Below are positions 41,950 to 49,436 of a stretch of 49,436 nt of DNA, piece after piece. The notes beneath the pieces are model-generated. The model saw only the letters and a list, made by a program, of their open reading frames with translations, was not told the DNA's origin and ran no database searches. Positions within the stretch are counted from its first letter, which is position 1. Each line of letters opens with the position of its first letter. Origin of the DNA: Chloroflexota bacterium (GTDB taxonomy: Bacteria; Chloroflexota; Anaerolineae; Anaerolineales; Anaerolineaceae); NCBI GenBank assembly GCA_012797815.1, contig JAAZOK010000065.1:1-49436 (forward strand), written 5' to 3'. The position numbers and the translations under genes were made by a program.

Positions 41950-42540
41950 ATGACGGATGTTCCTTCTCCAAATGACCTCGTGCTGGTCTGCATCATACCG
42001 CAGCCGCGTGACCTGGAAATTGCGCGGGTGTTGGGATGGTATCGCATTCCCCTCATGCATGCACCCAAGGTCATCTTTACCGATTGCCTGGCTTTCTACC
42101 AGCCGTCCTCATTTGGAAGGGAACATCGTTGGAAGATCGAGTATGTTGCCCGGGTTCGAGGTGTCGAACTGACAAAACGAAAAGAATTGCTACGCGATGA
42201 AGATTCGCACCCCAGAGCGGAAAATGAATATTACAAGATCAGTCTGGGCAACCTGATAAACTTACCTGAGCCCATCGCTGCTGATAAATGGAAGCGCATC
42301 ACCTTTTTTTATACGACGGGGGAGTTGCTATTAAGGGCGCACGCGATAGCAGAGCTTGTGATTGCTCATGAAGAAAAAGCTTTATTTAATAACACCATCA
42401 TGGAATACCACAAAAAATATGCGCATATGCAGTTACCGCAGGAAGAGATGCAGCTTTTACAGAACGAAATGATGGAATACGTATTATCATTGAACGCCTT
42501 GGTCAAAGCTCAATCCCGTCCCGGTGAACATGGATTATGA
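41950..42540 (+). CDS. Conserved protein of unknown function
   Basis: Predicted 196 aa, soluble, no signal peptide. Starts with LVLVCIIPQPRDLEIARVLGWYRIPL near residue 10, then KVIFTDCLAFYQPSSFGREHRWKIEYVARVRGVELTKRKELLRDEDSHPRAENEYYKISLGNL-type segments (about 40-105), and a Glu/Gln-rich helical tail. I recall similar proteins of this kind in Chloroflexota but no known function. It lies 13 bases after the PLP enzyme and 22 bases before the dihydropyrimidinase, so it shares their operon. It could be an accessory protein or simply co-located. Confidence 0.7.
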   Translation: MTDVPSPNDLVLVCIIPQPRDLEIARVLGWYRIPLMHAPKVIFTDCLAFYQPSSFGREHRWKIEYVARVRGVELTKRKELLRDEDSHPRAENEYYKISLGNLINLPEPIAADKWKRITFFYTTGELLLRAHAIAELVIAHEEKALFNNTIMEYHKKYAHMQLPQEEMQLLQNEMMEYVLSLNALVKAQSRPGEHGL

Positions 42541-42562
42541 TTGAAATGAAAGTTGGTCTATT

Positions 42563-43981
42563 ATGAAAACCCTTTTGAAATCTGCCAGGATCATAACCGC
42601 TTCCGATGAATTCAGCGGTGATATATTGATCGATGGGGAGCGAATTAAAGCTTTGGGTGCTGGACTCGAAGCTGATGGACAAACCAGGACCGTCGATTGT
42701 ACCGGAAAGTTCATCACCCCTGGTGGGGTGGATGTGCATACCCATTTTGATCTACCCATGTTTGGCACGGTGTCTTCGGATGATCACTACACCGGGCATA
42801 AAGCGGCTGCCTTTGGGGGGACTACTACCGTTTTCGATTTTATCTCTCAAGATGAACCCACATTGGCAGAAAGTGTGCAAAGCTGGCACGCCAAAGCGGA
42901 TGACAAAGCTGCCATTGATTTTGGTTTCCACATGAACATTTCGCATTTTGATGATGCGGTTGCAAAAGAGGTCCCTGCTTTGCGGGATATGGGAATCAAC
43001 AGCCTGAAGGTTTTCACCGCGTACAATGGACGGTTACGTCTGGATGATGGCGATATTTTCCGAGTTTTGCGCATCGCTCGCGATAATCGATTACTGGTGA
43101 TGGTACATGCCGAAAATGGAGATGTCATCGATGTGCTGGTCAAAGAAGCTTTACAATCCGGACATACCTCCCCGGAATGGCATGCCCTGACCCGTCCCGC
43201 AGCTGGTGCCGTGGAGAGTGTGTTTCGGGTCATCCAATTAGCCAAACAAGCGCAAGCACCGCTTTATATTGTGCATATGAATACTGCCGGAGGGGTACGT
43301 CTGCTGAGAGAAGCGCGCGAACAGGGTCTGCCGGTTATGGGTGAAACTTGTCCACCCTATCTCTTTTTCACGATCGAAGATCTAAAAAAGCCGGATGGAG
43401 CAAAATGGATCTGCTCTCCCCCCATGCGTTCGCTGCAGGACAATCAAGTGATCCAAAAATTGCTCGGAGAAGGTGTATTACAGGTGATGGCTACGGATCA
43501 TTGTCCCTTCTTCTACGATGGTACCAAACCGATTCTTTATGAAGGAAACCCTGTTGCCATCCCCGGAAAAGAACTTGGCAAAGATGATTTCACCAAAATA
43601 CCTAATGGGTTGCCCGGCGTGGGAGATCGCATGCTTCTGATGTGGAATTATGGCGTTCGCAAGCATATGATCACCCCCCAGCAATTTGTAGCCCAACACT
43701 GTACCAATCCTGCCAAAATATTTGGTATTTATCCTCAAAAAGGCGCTCTGTTGCCCGGAGCAGATGCTGATCTGGTGATCTGGGATCAGGATAATCCCAT
43801 TACTTACGGCGTTGAAGTTGCCCGGCATCGCACCGACTATAACCTGTATGAGGGTTGGAAATTGCAGGATACCATTTCTGGGGTTTATCTGCGCGGGAAA
43901 TTGATTGTGGATAATGGGCAGTGGATGGGTGCAAAAGGGCAGGGGCGCTTCCTCCACTGTGATGATCCTCAAGTAATTTAG
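42563..43981 (+). CDS. hydA: Dihydropyrimidinase/D-hydantoinase family amidohydrolase
   Basis: Predicted 472 aa, the normal family length. Metal ligands: DVHTHFDLPMFGTVSSDDHYTGHKAAAFGG near residue 57, the carboxylated Lys in GINSLKVFTAYNG near 153, His in VMVHAENGD near 183 and IVHMNTAGG near 237, and Asp in VMATDHCPFFYDG near 311. It opens six- or five-membered cyclic ureides (dihydropyrimidines, hydantoins) to carbamoyl amino acids. In anaerobic purine clusters HyuA/HydA-type enzymes act upstream of the YgeW-like carbamoyltransferase; a similar order of steps is likely here. It ends the purine/ureide island. Confidence 0.93.
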   Translation: MKTLLKSARIITASDEFSGDILIDGERIKALGAGLEADGQTRTVDCTGKFITPGGVDVHTHFDLPMFGTVSSDDHYTGHKAAAFGGTTTVFDFISQDEPTLAESVQSWHAKADDKAAIDFGFHMNISHFDDAVAKEVPALRDMGINSLKVFTAYNGRLRLDDGDIFRVLRIARDNRLLVMVHAENGDVIDVLVKEALQSGHTSPEWHALTRPAAGAVESVFRVIQLAKQAQAPLYIVHMNTAGGVRLLREAREQGLPVMGETCPPYLFFTIEDLKKPDGAKWICSPPMRSLQDNQVIQKLLGEGVLQVMATDHCPFFYDGTKPILYEGNPVAIPGKELGKDDFTKIPNGLPGVGDRMLLMWNYGVRKHMITPQQFVAQHCTNPAKIFGIYPQKGALLPGADADLVIWDQDNPITYGVEVARHRTDYNLYEGWKLQDTISGVYLRGKLIVDNGQWMGAKGQGRFLHCDDPQVI

Positions 43982-43996
43982 GAACGGTGGTTTATT

Positions 43997-45565
43997 GTGG
44001 TTTTTGCCGCTCTATTTCTTTATCTTGCTTTTCCGATCACCGCCGCCATATTGATCCGCTGTAAAATGGATGAGGGGCGTATATGGCTCCTGGCGCTTTT
44101 TTCGGGATTGGTAGCGTTGATTTTTTTGCTGGTTCATCCAACCACATCCGGATCGGAGTCTCTCAATCATATATGGTTTAACTCCACCGCTTTAATTCTG
44201 ACTTCGAACTCATTATGGGATAGAGCTGTGTGGCTAACGCAGCTATTAATTGGACTGGTTGTGGTTATTCGTATAGCTATAAATTATCTTCGAAGAATAG
44301 AAAAACCCTTTTCTCAATATGAGACCTGGATCATGTCTACGGGTGCAGTGCTGGGAATAATGGCATTAGGGGTGAATCAGATATTCTTACTGGCAATCGG
44401 GTGGGCTTTGCTGGATGGATTATGGATGGTTCGCAGCTATTTTGAAGAACAGGAATTATTTAAAAGCCGTCGTGAAGTTCTGGCTTTGTTATTACGCTTG
44501 ATTTCTATATTAATGATTGTTTTCCTGTCACTCCAGTCTGATGTGCTTGTTCCAAATATTGCGTCCGGGATGGTTATTTCGGTAATTGCGCTGGTAGTAG
44601 TTTTACGACTGCTCGCCATCTATCTGGATCAGCTTTCTGCCAATCCGAAGTTTCAAATGAATACCGATTGGATGCTTTACCTTAATGTTTTGTTTCTGGT
44701 CAAAATGCTTTCAGTGTTTTCCTCCGCTCTTGTTGTGACAGATATCAACCACCTTTTGATCAGTATCCCGGTCGTATTGATAACAGGGCTTTTCATATAT
44801 CTAATTTTCAAAAAAAACGATCCTGGTATGACCAGATTCAATGTGAGTGTGCTGGTTGTGAACCTGTCATTGTTTGGTTTCTTTTTGGGTGTTCGAAGTG
44901 AGCTCCTCTATATGTTGCTTCCACTATATTTTCTACTGCTCAACGAACAGCTCTCCGAGTTATCGAAGGGATACCATGTTGTTCTCGTTCTTTTTGAGAT
45001 GATCTTCATGGTCGGGTATACATTCTCCCCGTTCTACAGTCTCAATGATGCGTTGGTCAGGTCTGGTGCTCAACCGGTTTACCAATATGTCTTGTTAGGG
45101 CTGGAAGGACTGCTTCTGACAAGTTTCCTCATAGATCAGCAATTTAGTAAGTCTCTCCATGGTGCTGTTCACAGGCATGAGTTTGTCCGTTCGCTTATTA
45201 CGCTTATGTGGCTTGTGATTGCCATTCTTCTTTTATCCATATTGAAGGGTTTCTTTATCATCTTGCCTGTTGGACAGGTCTCATGGACTGCTTTCATACC
45301 CCTGGTTTTTGCCGGATTCACGTTTGCGTTGTCGGCCTTCTTTAATAAGAATAAAGGCGGGGATAATGCTATAAAGGCGGGTACGGGTTCTCTTTCAAAG
45401 CGATTGATCGACGGCGTAGTCCGCATTTTCTTGGTGTTGGTAAATCTTTTACGACAGCTTTTTGAAGGGATAACCTCGATCCTGGAAGGGGACGGCGGGC
45501 TGGTCTGGGCGATTATCTTCTTAATTCTGCTCTTAACCCTCTATAAAGGAATTGCACAGATATGA
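43997..45565 (+). CDS. Multi-pass membrane protein, possibly NuoL/antiporter-like
   Basis: Predicted 522 aa, GTG start. About 13 or 14 hydrophobic segments. NQIFLLAIGWALLDGLWMVRSYFEEQELFKSRREVLALLLRL near residues 127-169 resembles the fourth to fifth helix region of complex I antiporter-like subunits, where W-E-L is expected but W-A-L is found. The C-terminal tail (GVVRIFLVLVNLLRQLFEGITSILEGDGGLVWAIIFLILLL) resembles tails of NuoL-like proteins from Chloroflexota. The match is distant, so this may be a derived scaffold subunit. The stop overlaps the next ATG by four bases. Confidence 0.5.
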   Translation: MVFAALFLYLAFPITAAILIRCKMDEGRIWLLALFSGLVALIFLLVHPTTSGSESLNHIWFNSTALILTSNSLWDRAVWLTQLLIGLVVVIRIAINYLRRIEKPFSQYETWIMSTGAVLGIMALGVNQIFLLAIGWALLDGLWMVRSYFEEQELFKSRREVLALLLRLISILMIVFLSLQSDVLVPNIASGMVISVIALVVVLRLLAIYLDQLSANPKFQMNTDWMLYLNVLFLVKMLSVFSSALVVTDINHLLISIPVVLITGLFIYLIFKKNDPGMTRFNVSVLVVNLSLFGFFLGVRSELLYMLLPLYFLLLNEQLSELSKGYHVVLVLFEMIFMVGYTFSPFYSLNDALVRSGAQPVYQYVLLGLEGLLLTSFLIDQQFSKSLHGAVHRHEFVRSLITLMWLVIAILLLSILKGFFIILPVGQVSWTAFIPLVFAGFTFALSAFFNKNKGGDNAIKAGTGSLSKRLIDGVVRIFLVLVNLLRQLFEGITSILEGDGGLVWAIIFLILLLTLYKGIAQI

Positions 45566-46131
45566 TCGAGGTTGCTTTTGTTATCTTGATCGCGGTAATC
45601 GTACTTTCGATTGCTTCGATTTTTTTGTCAGAATCAGCTCGCACTGCGCTGATTTTCCTGGGCGTGCTTTATTTGTGTGAATTCTTTCTGTTGATGCAGG
45701 TATGGACGCTCGGTTTGGCAGCTGTTAATTTGATCACCGGATTGTTGACGGTGGTGATCATCAATGCATTTTGCTCCGGGCTTCGTTTGAAATTGCTTAC
45801 TCCCCGTATTGCACTTGATATTCTGATGATCGTATTCGTTGGCATCATTACATTCGCTTTTGCCCCGCAATTAACCGCTTACCTAACTGAACCTTCTCAG
45901 TTCTTGATCATTGGTTTCTTTTTATTCGCCACGGGTCTATTGCAGGCGGGCACATCCCGTAATGCATTTCGCCACCTTATTAGTTTGTTGATTTTATTTT
46001 CCGGCTTTCAAATCATTTATGCACCCCTGGAAGGTTCGGCTCTCGTCACTGCGTTAATATCTACCATTCAAATTGTTCTGGCTTTCGTTGTTTCGCGTTT
46101 GATCGTTAGAAACCGGGAGGATGTGTTATGA
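45562..46131 (+). CDS. Membrane protein, HyfE/NuoK-like
   Basis: Predicted 189 aa, about six hydrophobic segments. FLIIGFFLFATGLLQAGTSRNAFRHLISLLILFSGFQIIYAPLEGSALV near residues 113-161 recalls the HyfE/NuoK core (G-L..RN.......E....), but the membrane Glu residues used in proton transfer are absent: the ILE.G-type position reads ILFSG. The gene overlaps both neighbours by four bases. Together with them it may form a membrane complex with no redox subunits in this window. Confidence 0.5.
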   Translation: MIEVAFVILIAVIVLSIASIFLSESARTALIFLGVLYLCEFFLLMQVWTLGLAAVNLITGLLTVVIINAFCSGLRLKLLTPRIALDILMIVFVGIITFAFAPQLTAYLTEPSQFLIIGFFLFATGLLQAGTSRNAFRHLISLLILFSGFQIIYAPLEGSALVTALISTIQIVLAFVVSRLIVRNREDVL

Positions 46132-47516
46132 ACCTGCCCATCATTTGGATCATCATACCTGCTTTGTTGGCTGCCGGTTCATTATTGATGCGCGAGAAAA
46201 GAGCATGGTATGTGATGGCCTTATCTGTGCTATGCCTGATATTGGGCATCAGCGCATTTGTTCTCTCTTTCCAACATTCTGTCACCACGGATCTCACTTC
46301 ACAGGAGACTCTCCTGATCCTGGGGCGTAGTCTGACAGTAAGTTACCAGGATCTGCCGTTGGTTGGAAGTATTTATTTGTTAGCTTTCTTTTGGATCATC
46401 TCTCTTAATTTCTATGAATCCAATGATTATCTGCCAGCGTTCTGTGTGATCTATGCTGTTTTAAATATTGCCTCATTCAGTATTGATCCTTTTCTATACT
46501 CTGCTCTGATTATCTTTCTGGCAAACGCTCTTTATCTGCCGGTATTATCGACAGATTCGTTTATCAAGATATCCGGCAGGTTGCGTTTTTTGCTCTATCA
46601 ACTGATTTCGATATTTCTTATTTTGCTGGCAGGGTGGATTTTGGCAGGTGGGGAAATCGCTCCGGTTGAAAGCGATCAACTCTTCTTTTCTACTCTGTTG
46701 TTGGGCTTTGGGATCTCCATTTGGCTGGGAGTTTTCCCCTTTCATACCTGGATCCCACTTCTTTCGGATGAGGTCGCCTTCTTGCCGTTTGGTTACATGC
46801 TGACCTTGCTGCCGCTCTCAGGCATTTTATTGCTCTTGAAGTTCTTGAATAATTTCGCATGGCTGCGAGAATACAATGCATTTTTCCCGGCGTTGCAATA
46901 TCTGGGCGCAGTAATGGTCATTTTGGGTGGCTTGGGTGCCTTCTTCCAAAAATCTCTTCCGCGTTTGCTGGCGTTCCTTATGATGACCGGTATCGGATTG
47001 CTGCTTACCAGCGTGGGATTTATCCCGGTTGCGTCTACTGATCTGGTAGCAGTCTGGATAATACCCTTTTTCGCAGGGAATTGGGCGCTCTCTTTTGGCT
47101 TTAGTGGTCTGGGAAAAGGTGCTGGCATAAGGTCGATTGAAGGGTTAAGAGGTGCATTCTACGATCGTCCATTGTCATCTGTATTATTATTGGTGGGATT
47201 ACTGACCCTGATCGGTTTCCCCCTGACCGCTGGTTATGCATCGAATCTTTCGATATTGTCGGTTACCTGGAATGCCAACCGTTTGATAGCGATAACGATA
47301 TTGATCAGTCAGATCCTGATTTTGGCGACCGGGGTTCGTTTACTCCTACGCATGGCGATACGAGAAGGGAAAAGGATCACGATTCCGGAGAAAGTGAATC
47401 TGAAACAAGCGTTGATTTTGGTGGTACTATTGATCGATTTAATCCCGGGTATTTTCCCCTCCATAATTTATAATCAATTATTCGCTATAATCGGAAGGAT
47501 ATTCCCATTACTTTAA
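46128..47516 (+). CDS. NuoN/MrpD-like membrane subunit lacking pump residues
   Basis: Predicted 462 aa, about 14 membrane segments. GFGISIWLGVFPFHTWIPLLSDEVAFLPFGYMLTLLPLSGILLLLKFL near residues 193-239 corresponds to the K..G..PFH.W.PD region of proton-translocating NuoN/L/M and Mrp proteins. The Lys expected before PFH.W is absent (GISIWLGVFPFHTW), the Ser-Lys pair of the next helix reads LP, and the Glu of the fifth helix is Asn or Ala (FLANALYLPV). IGFPLTAGYASNLSILSV near residue 363 matches the G.P...GF..K region but also lacks its Lys. The fold is recognisable, pumping is doubtful. Confidence 0.65.
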   Translation: MNLPIIWIIIPALLAAGSLLMREKRAWYVMALSVLCLILGISAFVLSFQHSVTTDLTSQETLLILGRSLTVSYQDLPLVGSIYLLAFFWIISLNFYESNDYLPAFCVIYAVLNIASFSIDPFLYSALIIFLANALYLPVLSTDSFIKISGRLRFLLYQLISIFLILLAGWILAGGEIAPVESDQLFFSTLLLGFGISIWLGVFPFHTWIPLLSDEVAFLPFGYMLTLLPLSGILLLLKFLNNFAWLREYNAFFPALQYLGAVMVILGGLGAFFQKSLPRLLAFLMMTGIGLLLTSVGFIPVASTDLVAVWIIPFFAGNWALSFGFSGLGKGAGIRSIEGLRGAFYDRPLSSVLLLVGLLTLIGFPLTAGYASNLSILSVTWNANRLIAITILISQILILATGVRLLLRMAIREGKRITIPEKVNLKQALILVVLLIDLIPGIFPSIIYNQLFAIIGRIFPLL

Positions 47517-47537
47517 ATGAAGAGAAATTGGTGAAAA

Positions 47538-48695
47538 ATGGATTTAGAAACAATAGTCAAAAAATTGGATGACCTTGAGAACAAGGTCATGAATTATGAC
47601 AAAGTATTCAAAACAGTTGCAGAGCAGATTGCAGATTTGGATAAAAAATTGTCCGGGTTACCGGCGAACTACCGTGATTTGAAGGATGAGGTAAACCAGG
47701 TTAAAAAGACGCTGGCCGGGATCGGTAGTTATGACAAAGCCATGACCCAGCTTCGCAAAGATATGAACGGCAAGTTTGAGGAACAAAATAAAAATACAAC
47801 AATTCAACAGGAACAGTTTTCCAAATTGTACCAATCGGACTTGAAATCGATATCTGCCAAAATGGATCGTTTGGATGAGAAGCTCAAGTCGGAACTCGAT
47901 AAAAAATTGCAGCGTTATATTGATGAAGATTCACATACTCTTGCAACGGTGGATAAGATCGAAATGAGTGTGAATAAAAAATTAAAGGGGGACGAGGATA
48001 TCCGCCGTAATCTTGAGGTTCAAAGACGAGATCTGGAAAGCGTGATGAAACGGGTGGAGATCATCAGTGATGATTTCTCGCAATTCCCCAAACAACAGAT
48101 GGAATTGATTACAAAGATCTCCCTGCTATCAGAAGATGTCAACCAAATCCAGGCACAATTACAGGAATTGAAAGCTGCCGAAACACAGAGAAAAATGGCA
48201 CAAACCGCTTTTATCGAGCAACAGGAGATCAGTAATAAAAACCGGGAAAGCCGCTTTGATGAGATCCAGCGGAAGGCTGCAGAAGAAATACAGCGAATCA
48301 CTTCATTAATGGAGAAACTGAATCAAAAAGAAAAAGAATTGACTCTTATAAATGATAACCTCGAGGAAACTACCCGTTTGTATGAGAGACGCTTGAAAGA
48401 AGTGTCTGAACTCTATCAACTTTTTGAAGCGAAGTATCAGAAAGAATGGAATTCCTTCAAGTCCGATTCGGAAAAGAATTGGGTGAATTACTCTTTGATC
48501 AATGAAGAAAAGCAAACGGCTTTTAATAACAGGATGGAAGAATTAAAAAATCGTGTTACTGCTTTTGAAGATCAAATGAACGATGTTCAGGAGTTGCTGG
48601 GATTGATGAGTTCGGAAATTCAAAAGGGTATGTTAAGTCTCATGAAAATGGCCAATAACTGGAAAGATGCCTTCGATAATATCCAGTCGAGTTAG
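47538..48695 (+). CDS. Long coiled-coil protein of unknown function
   Basis: Predicted 385 aa, rich in Lys, Glu, Gln and Leu, with heptad-like patterns nearly throughout (for example IVKKLDDLENKVMNYDKVF near residue 5 and KELTLINDNLEETTRLYERRL near 263). There is no signal peptide or membrane segment, and no catalytic motif. It begins 21 bases after the NuoN-like gene and may be co-transcribed with the membrane genes. It could be a structural or chromosome-associated protein; function is not assigned. Confidence 0.7.
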   Translation: MDLETIVKKLDDLENKVMNYDKVFKTVAEQIADLDKKLSGLPANYRDLKDEVNQVKKTLAGIGSYDKAMTQLRKDMNGKFEEQNKNTTIQQEQFSKLYQSDLKSISAKMDRLDEKLKSELDKKLQRYIDEDSHTLATVDKIEMSVNKKLKGDEDIRRNLEVQRRDLESVMKRVEIISDDFSQFPKQQMELITKISLLSEDVNQIQAQLQELKAAETQRKMAQTAFIEQQEISNKNRESRFDEIQRKAAEEIQRITSLMEKLNQKEKELTLINDNLEETTRLYERRLKEVSELYQLFEAKYQKEWNSFKSDSEKNWVNYSLINEEKQTAFNNRMEELKNRVTAFEDQMNDVQELLGLMSSEIQKGMLSLMKMANNWKDAFDNIQSS

Positions 48696-48717
48696 TTCTT
48701 GCAATAAGTAGATTTCA

Positions 48718-49436
48718 ATGAATTATGTAATGGCAACTGCCGGTCATGTTGATCATGGCAAGTCAGCACTGGTAAAACGAGTAACTGGAATGGACCCCGA
48801 CCGTCTGGCTGAGGAACAGGCTCGCCAGATGACCATCGATCTGGGATTTGCATGGTTCAAATTACCGTCCGGTGACGAGGTGGGTGTGGTGGATGTGCCG
48901 GGTCACCGTGATTTCATCAGCAATATGCTGGCGGGAGTGGGAAGCATCGATGCCGTGGTGGTGGTGGTGGCAGCCAACGAAGGTGTCATGCCGCAAACAC
49001 GAGAACATCTCGCGATCTTGAATTTGTTGCAGGTAAAGCATGGAGTGATCGCGATCACCAAAATTGACCTGGTCGATGATCAAGCCTGGTTAACCCTCGT
49101 GGAGCAGGATGTGCGCGATTGCATCCAGAGAACAACCATGCAGGATTTTCCTTTTTCCTATGTTTCGGCTTTCACCGGAGTCGGTATTCCTGAATTTATC
49201 ACGACGCTTCAGACCGAATTAAAAAAAGTTCAAAGAAAGATAAAGGAGGGAGATCCTCGTCTTTCGATCGACCGTGTTTTTTCCATTAAAGGATTCGGTA
49301 CGGTGGTAACCGGCACTTTGTTGGATGGCACTTTCCAGATAGGGCAAGAAATCGAAATTCAACCATCCGATAAAAGGGGGAGAATTCGTGGTATTCAAAC
49401 CCATAAGAATAAACTGGAAAAAGCATATCCGGGCAG
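48718..49436 (+). CDS. selB: Selenocysteine-specific elongation factor SelB (partial, runs off the right edge)
   Basis: About 239 N-terminal codons are present. GTPase motifs: G1 ATAGHVDHGKSALVKRVTG near residue 6, G2 region MTIDLGFAWF near 39, G3 VVDVPGHRDFISNMLAG near 58 and G4 AITKIDLVD near 112. The second domain begins with SIDRVFSIKGFGTVVTGTLLDGTF near 182, typical of SelB. SelB brings selenocysteyl-tRNA to UGA codons followed by a SECIS element. The C-terminal SECIS-binding domain is outside the window. No selC or selA is seen here. The upstream Shine-Dalgarno is weak. Confidence 0.95.
   Translation, partial: MNYVMATAGHVDHGKSALVKRVTGMDPDRLAEEQARQMTIDLGFAWFKLPSGDEVGVVDVPGHRDFISNMLAGVGSIDAVVVVVAANEGVMPQTREHLAILNLLQVKHGVIAITKIDLVDDQAWLTLVEQDVRDCIQRTTMQDFPFSYVSAFTGVGIPEFITTLQTELKKVQRKIKEGDPRLSIDRVFSIKGFGTVVTGTLLDGTFQIGQEIEIQPSDKRGRIRGIQTHKNKLEKAYPG

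Noticed and set aside
1-49436. CRISPR arrays, tRNA or rRNA genes, insertion sequences, prophage genes
   Set aside because: No regularly spaced repeats, cloverleaf sequences, rRNA segments, transposase or phage proteins were recognised on either strand by eye; a short tRNA could still have been missed in the small gaps.

Overview
The window looks like a chromosome segment of an anaerobic, mesophilic member of the Chloroflexota, most likely an Anaerolineae-type organism. This rests on gene content read from the translations: a flavodiiron protein, corrinoid methyltransfer proteins, SelB, Anaerolineae-style lipoprotein-dependent ABC importers and several Chloroflexota-type conserved proteins. 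No rRNA, tRNA, CRISPR array, insertion sequence or phage gene was seen. Genes are dense; no gap exceeds about 175 bases. Taxonomy is an inference, not a database result.

Region 1 (1-7864, minus strand). A tightly overlapping RNA-modification operon runs leftward: a divergent tRNA-guanine transglycosylase, two tandem and non-identical proteins of the 16S rRNA m7G1405 methyltransferase (Arm/Rmt) family, and the start of a NOL1/NOP2/Sun rRNA methyltransferase that leaves the window. Upstream of it lie an alpha/alpha-toroid protein, a small membrane protein, a flavodiiron protein, a VIT1/CCC1-like membrane protein paired with a DUF211 protein, and a radical SAM protein.

Region 2 (7977-22275, plus strand). 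After a dNMP-kinase-like P-loop protein comes a long sugar or polyol catabolic operon: FGGY kinase, ABC importer (lipoprotein, two permeases, two unequal ATPases), two GntR/UTRA regulators, aldo/keto reductase, D-2-hydroxyacid dehydrogenase, DeoC-type aldolase, zinc alcohol dehydrogenase and, last, a UROD-fold protein that keeps the His-x-Cys...Cys zinc site of methyltransferases. It ends at a strong bidirectional terminator facing a convergent pair (22353-24358): a second UROD-fold protein fused to a thioredoxin-like domain, and a corrinoid protein. Four TAATGTA half-sites sit on the promoter of that pair. Together these suggest corrinoid-dependent methyl-group removal coupled to sugar breakdown, possibly of an O-methylated sugar. 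The substrate is a hypothesis.

Region 3 (24485-28060). Housekeeping genes: M29 aminopeptidase, UDP-glucose 6-dehydrogenase and, divergently, folD.

Region 4 (28092-43981, plus strand). A purine or ureide catabolism island: 8-oxoguanine-deaminase-like amidohydrolase, GntR/UTRA regulator, an ATCase-like and a YgeW-like carbamoyltransferase, carbamate kinase, a BMP-type nucleoside/purine ABC importer, threonine synthase-like and TrpB-like PLP enzymes, a GT2 glycosyltransferase, a conserved unknown and a dihydropyrimidinase. The set resembles the anaerobic purine/urate clusters of E. coli (yge/yqe genes) and gut anaerobes, where carbamoyl phosphate yields ATP through carbamate kinase. Palindromes matching GntR operator consensus sequences and a structured leader mark its two likely promoters.

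Region 5 (43997-49436, plus strand). Three overlapping membrane genes resemble NuoL/HyfE/NuoN-type subunits but lack the charged residues expected in proton channels. A long coiled-coil protein and the 5' part of selB follow.
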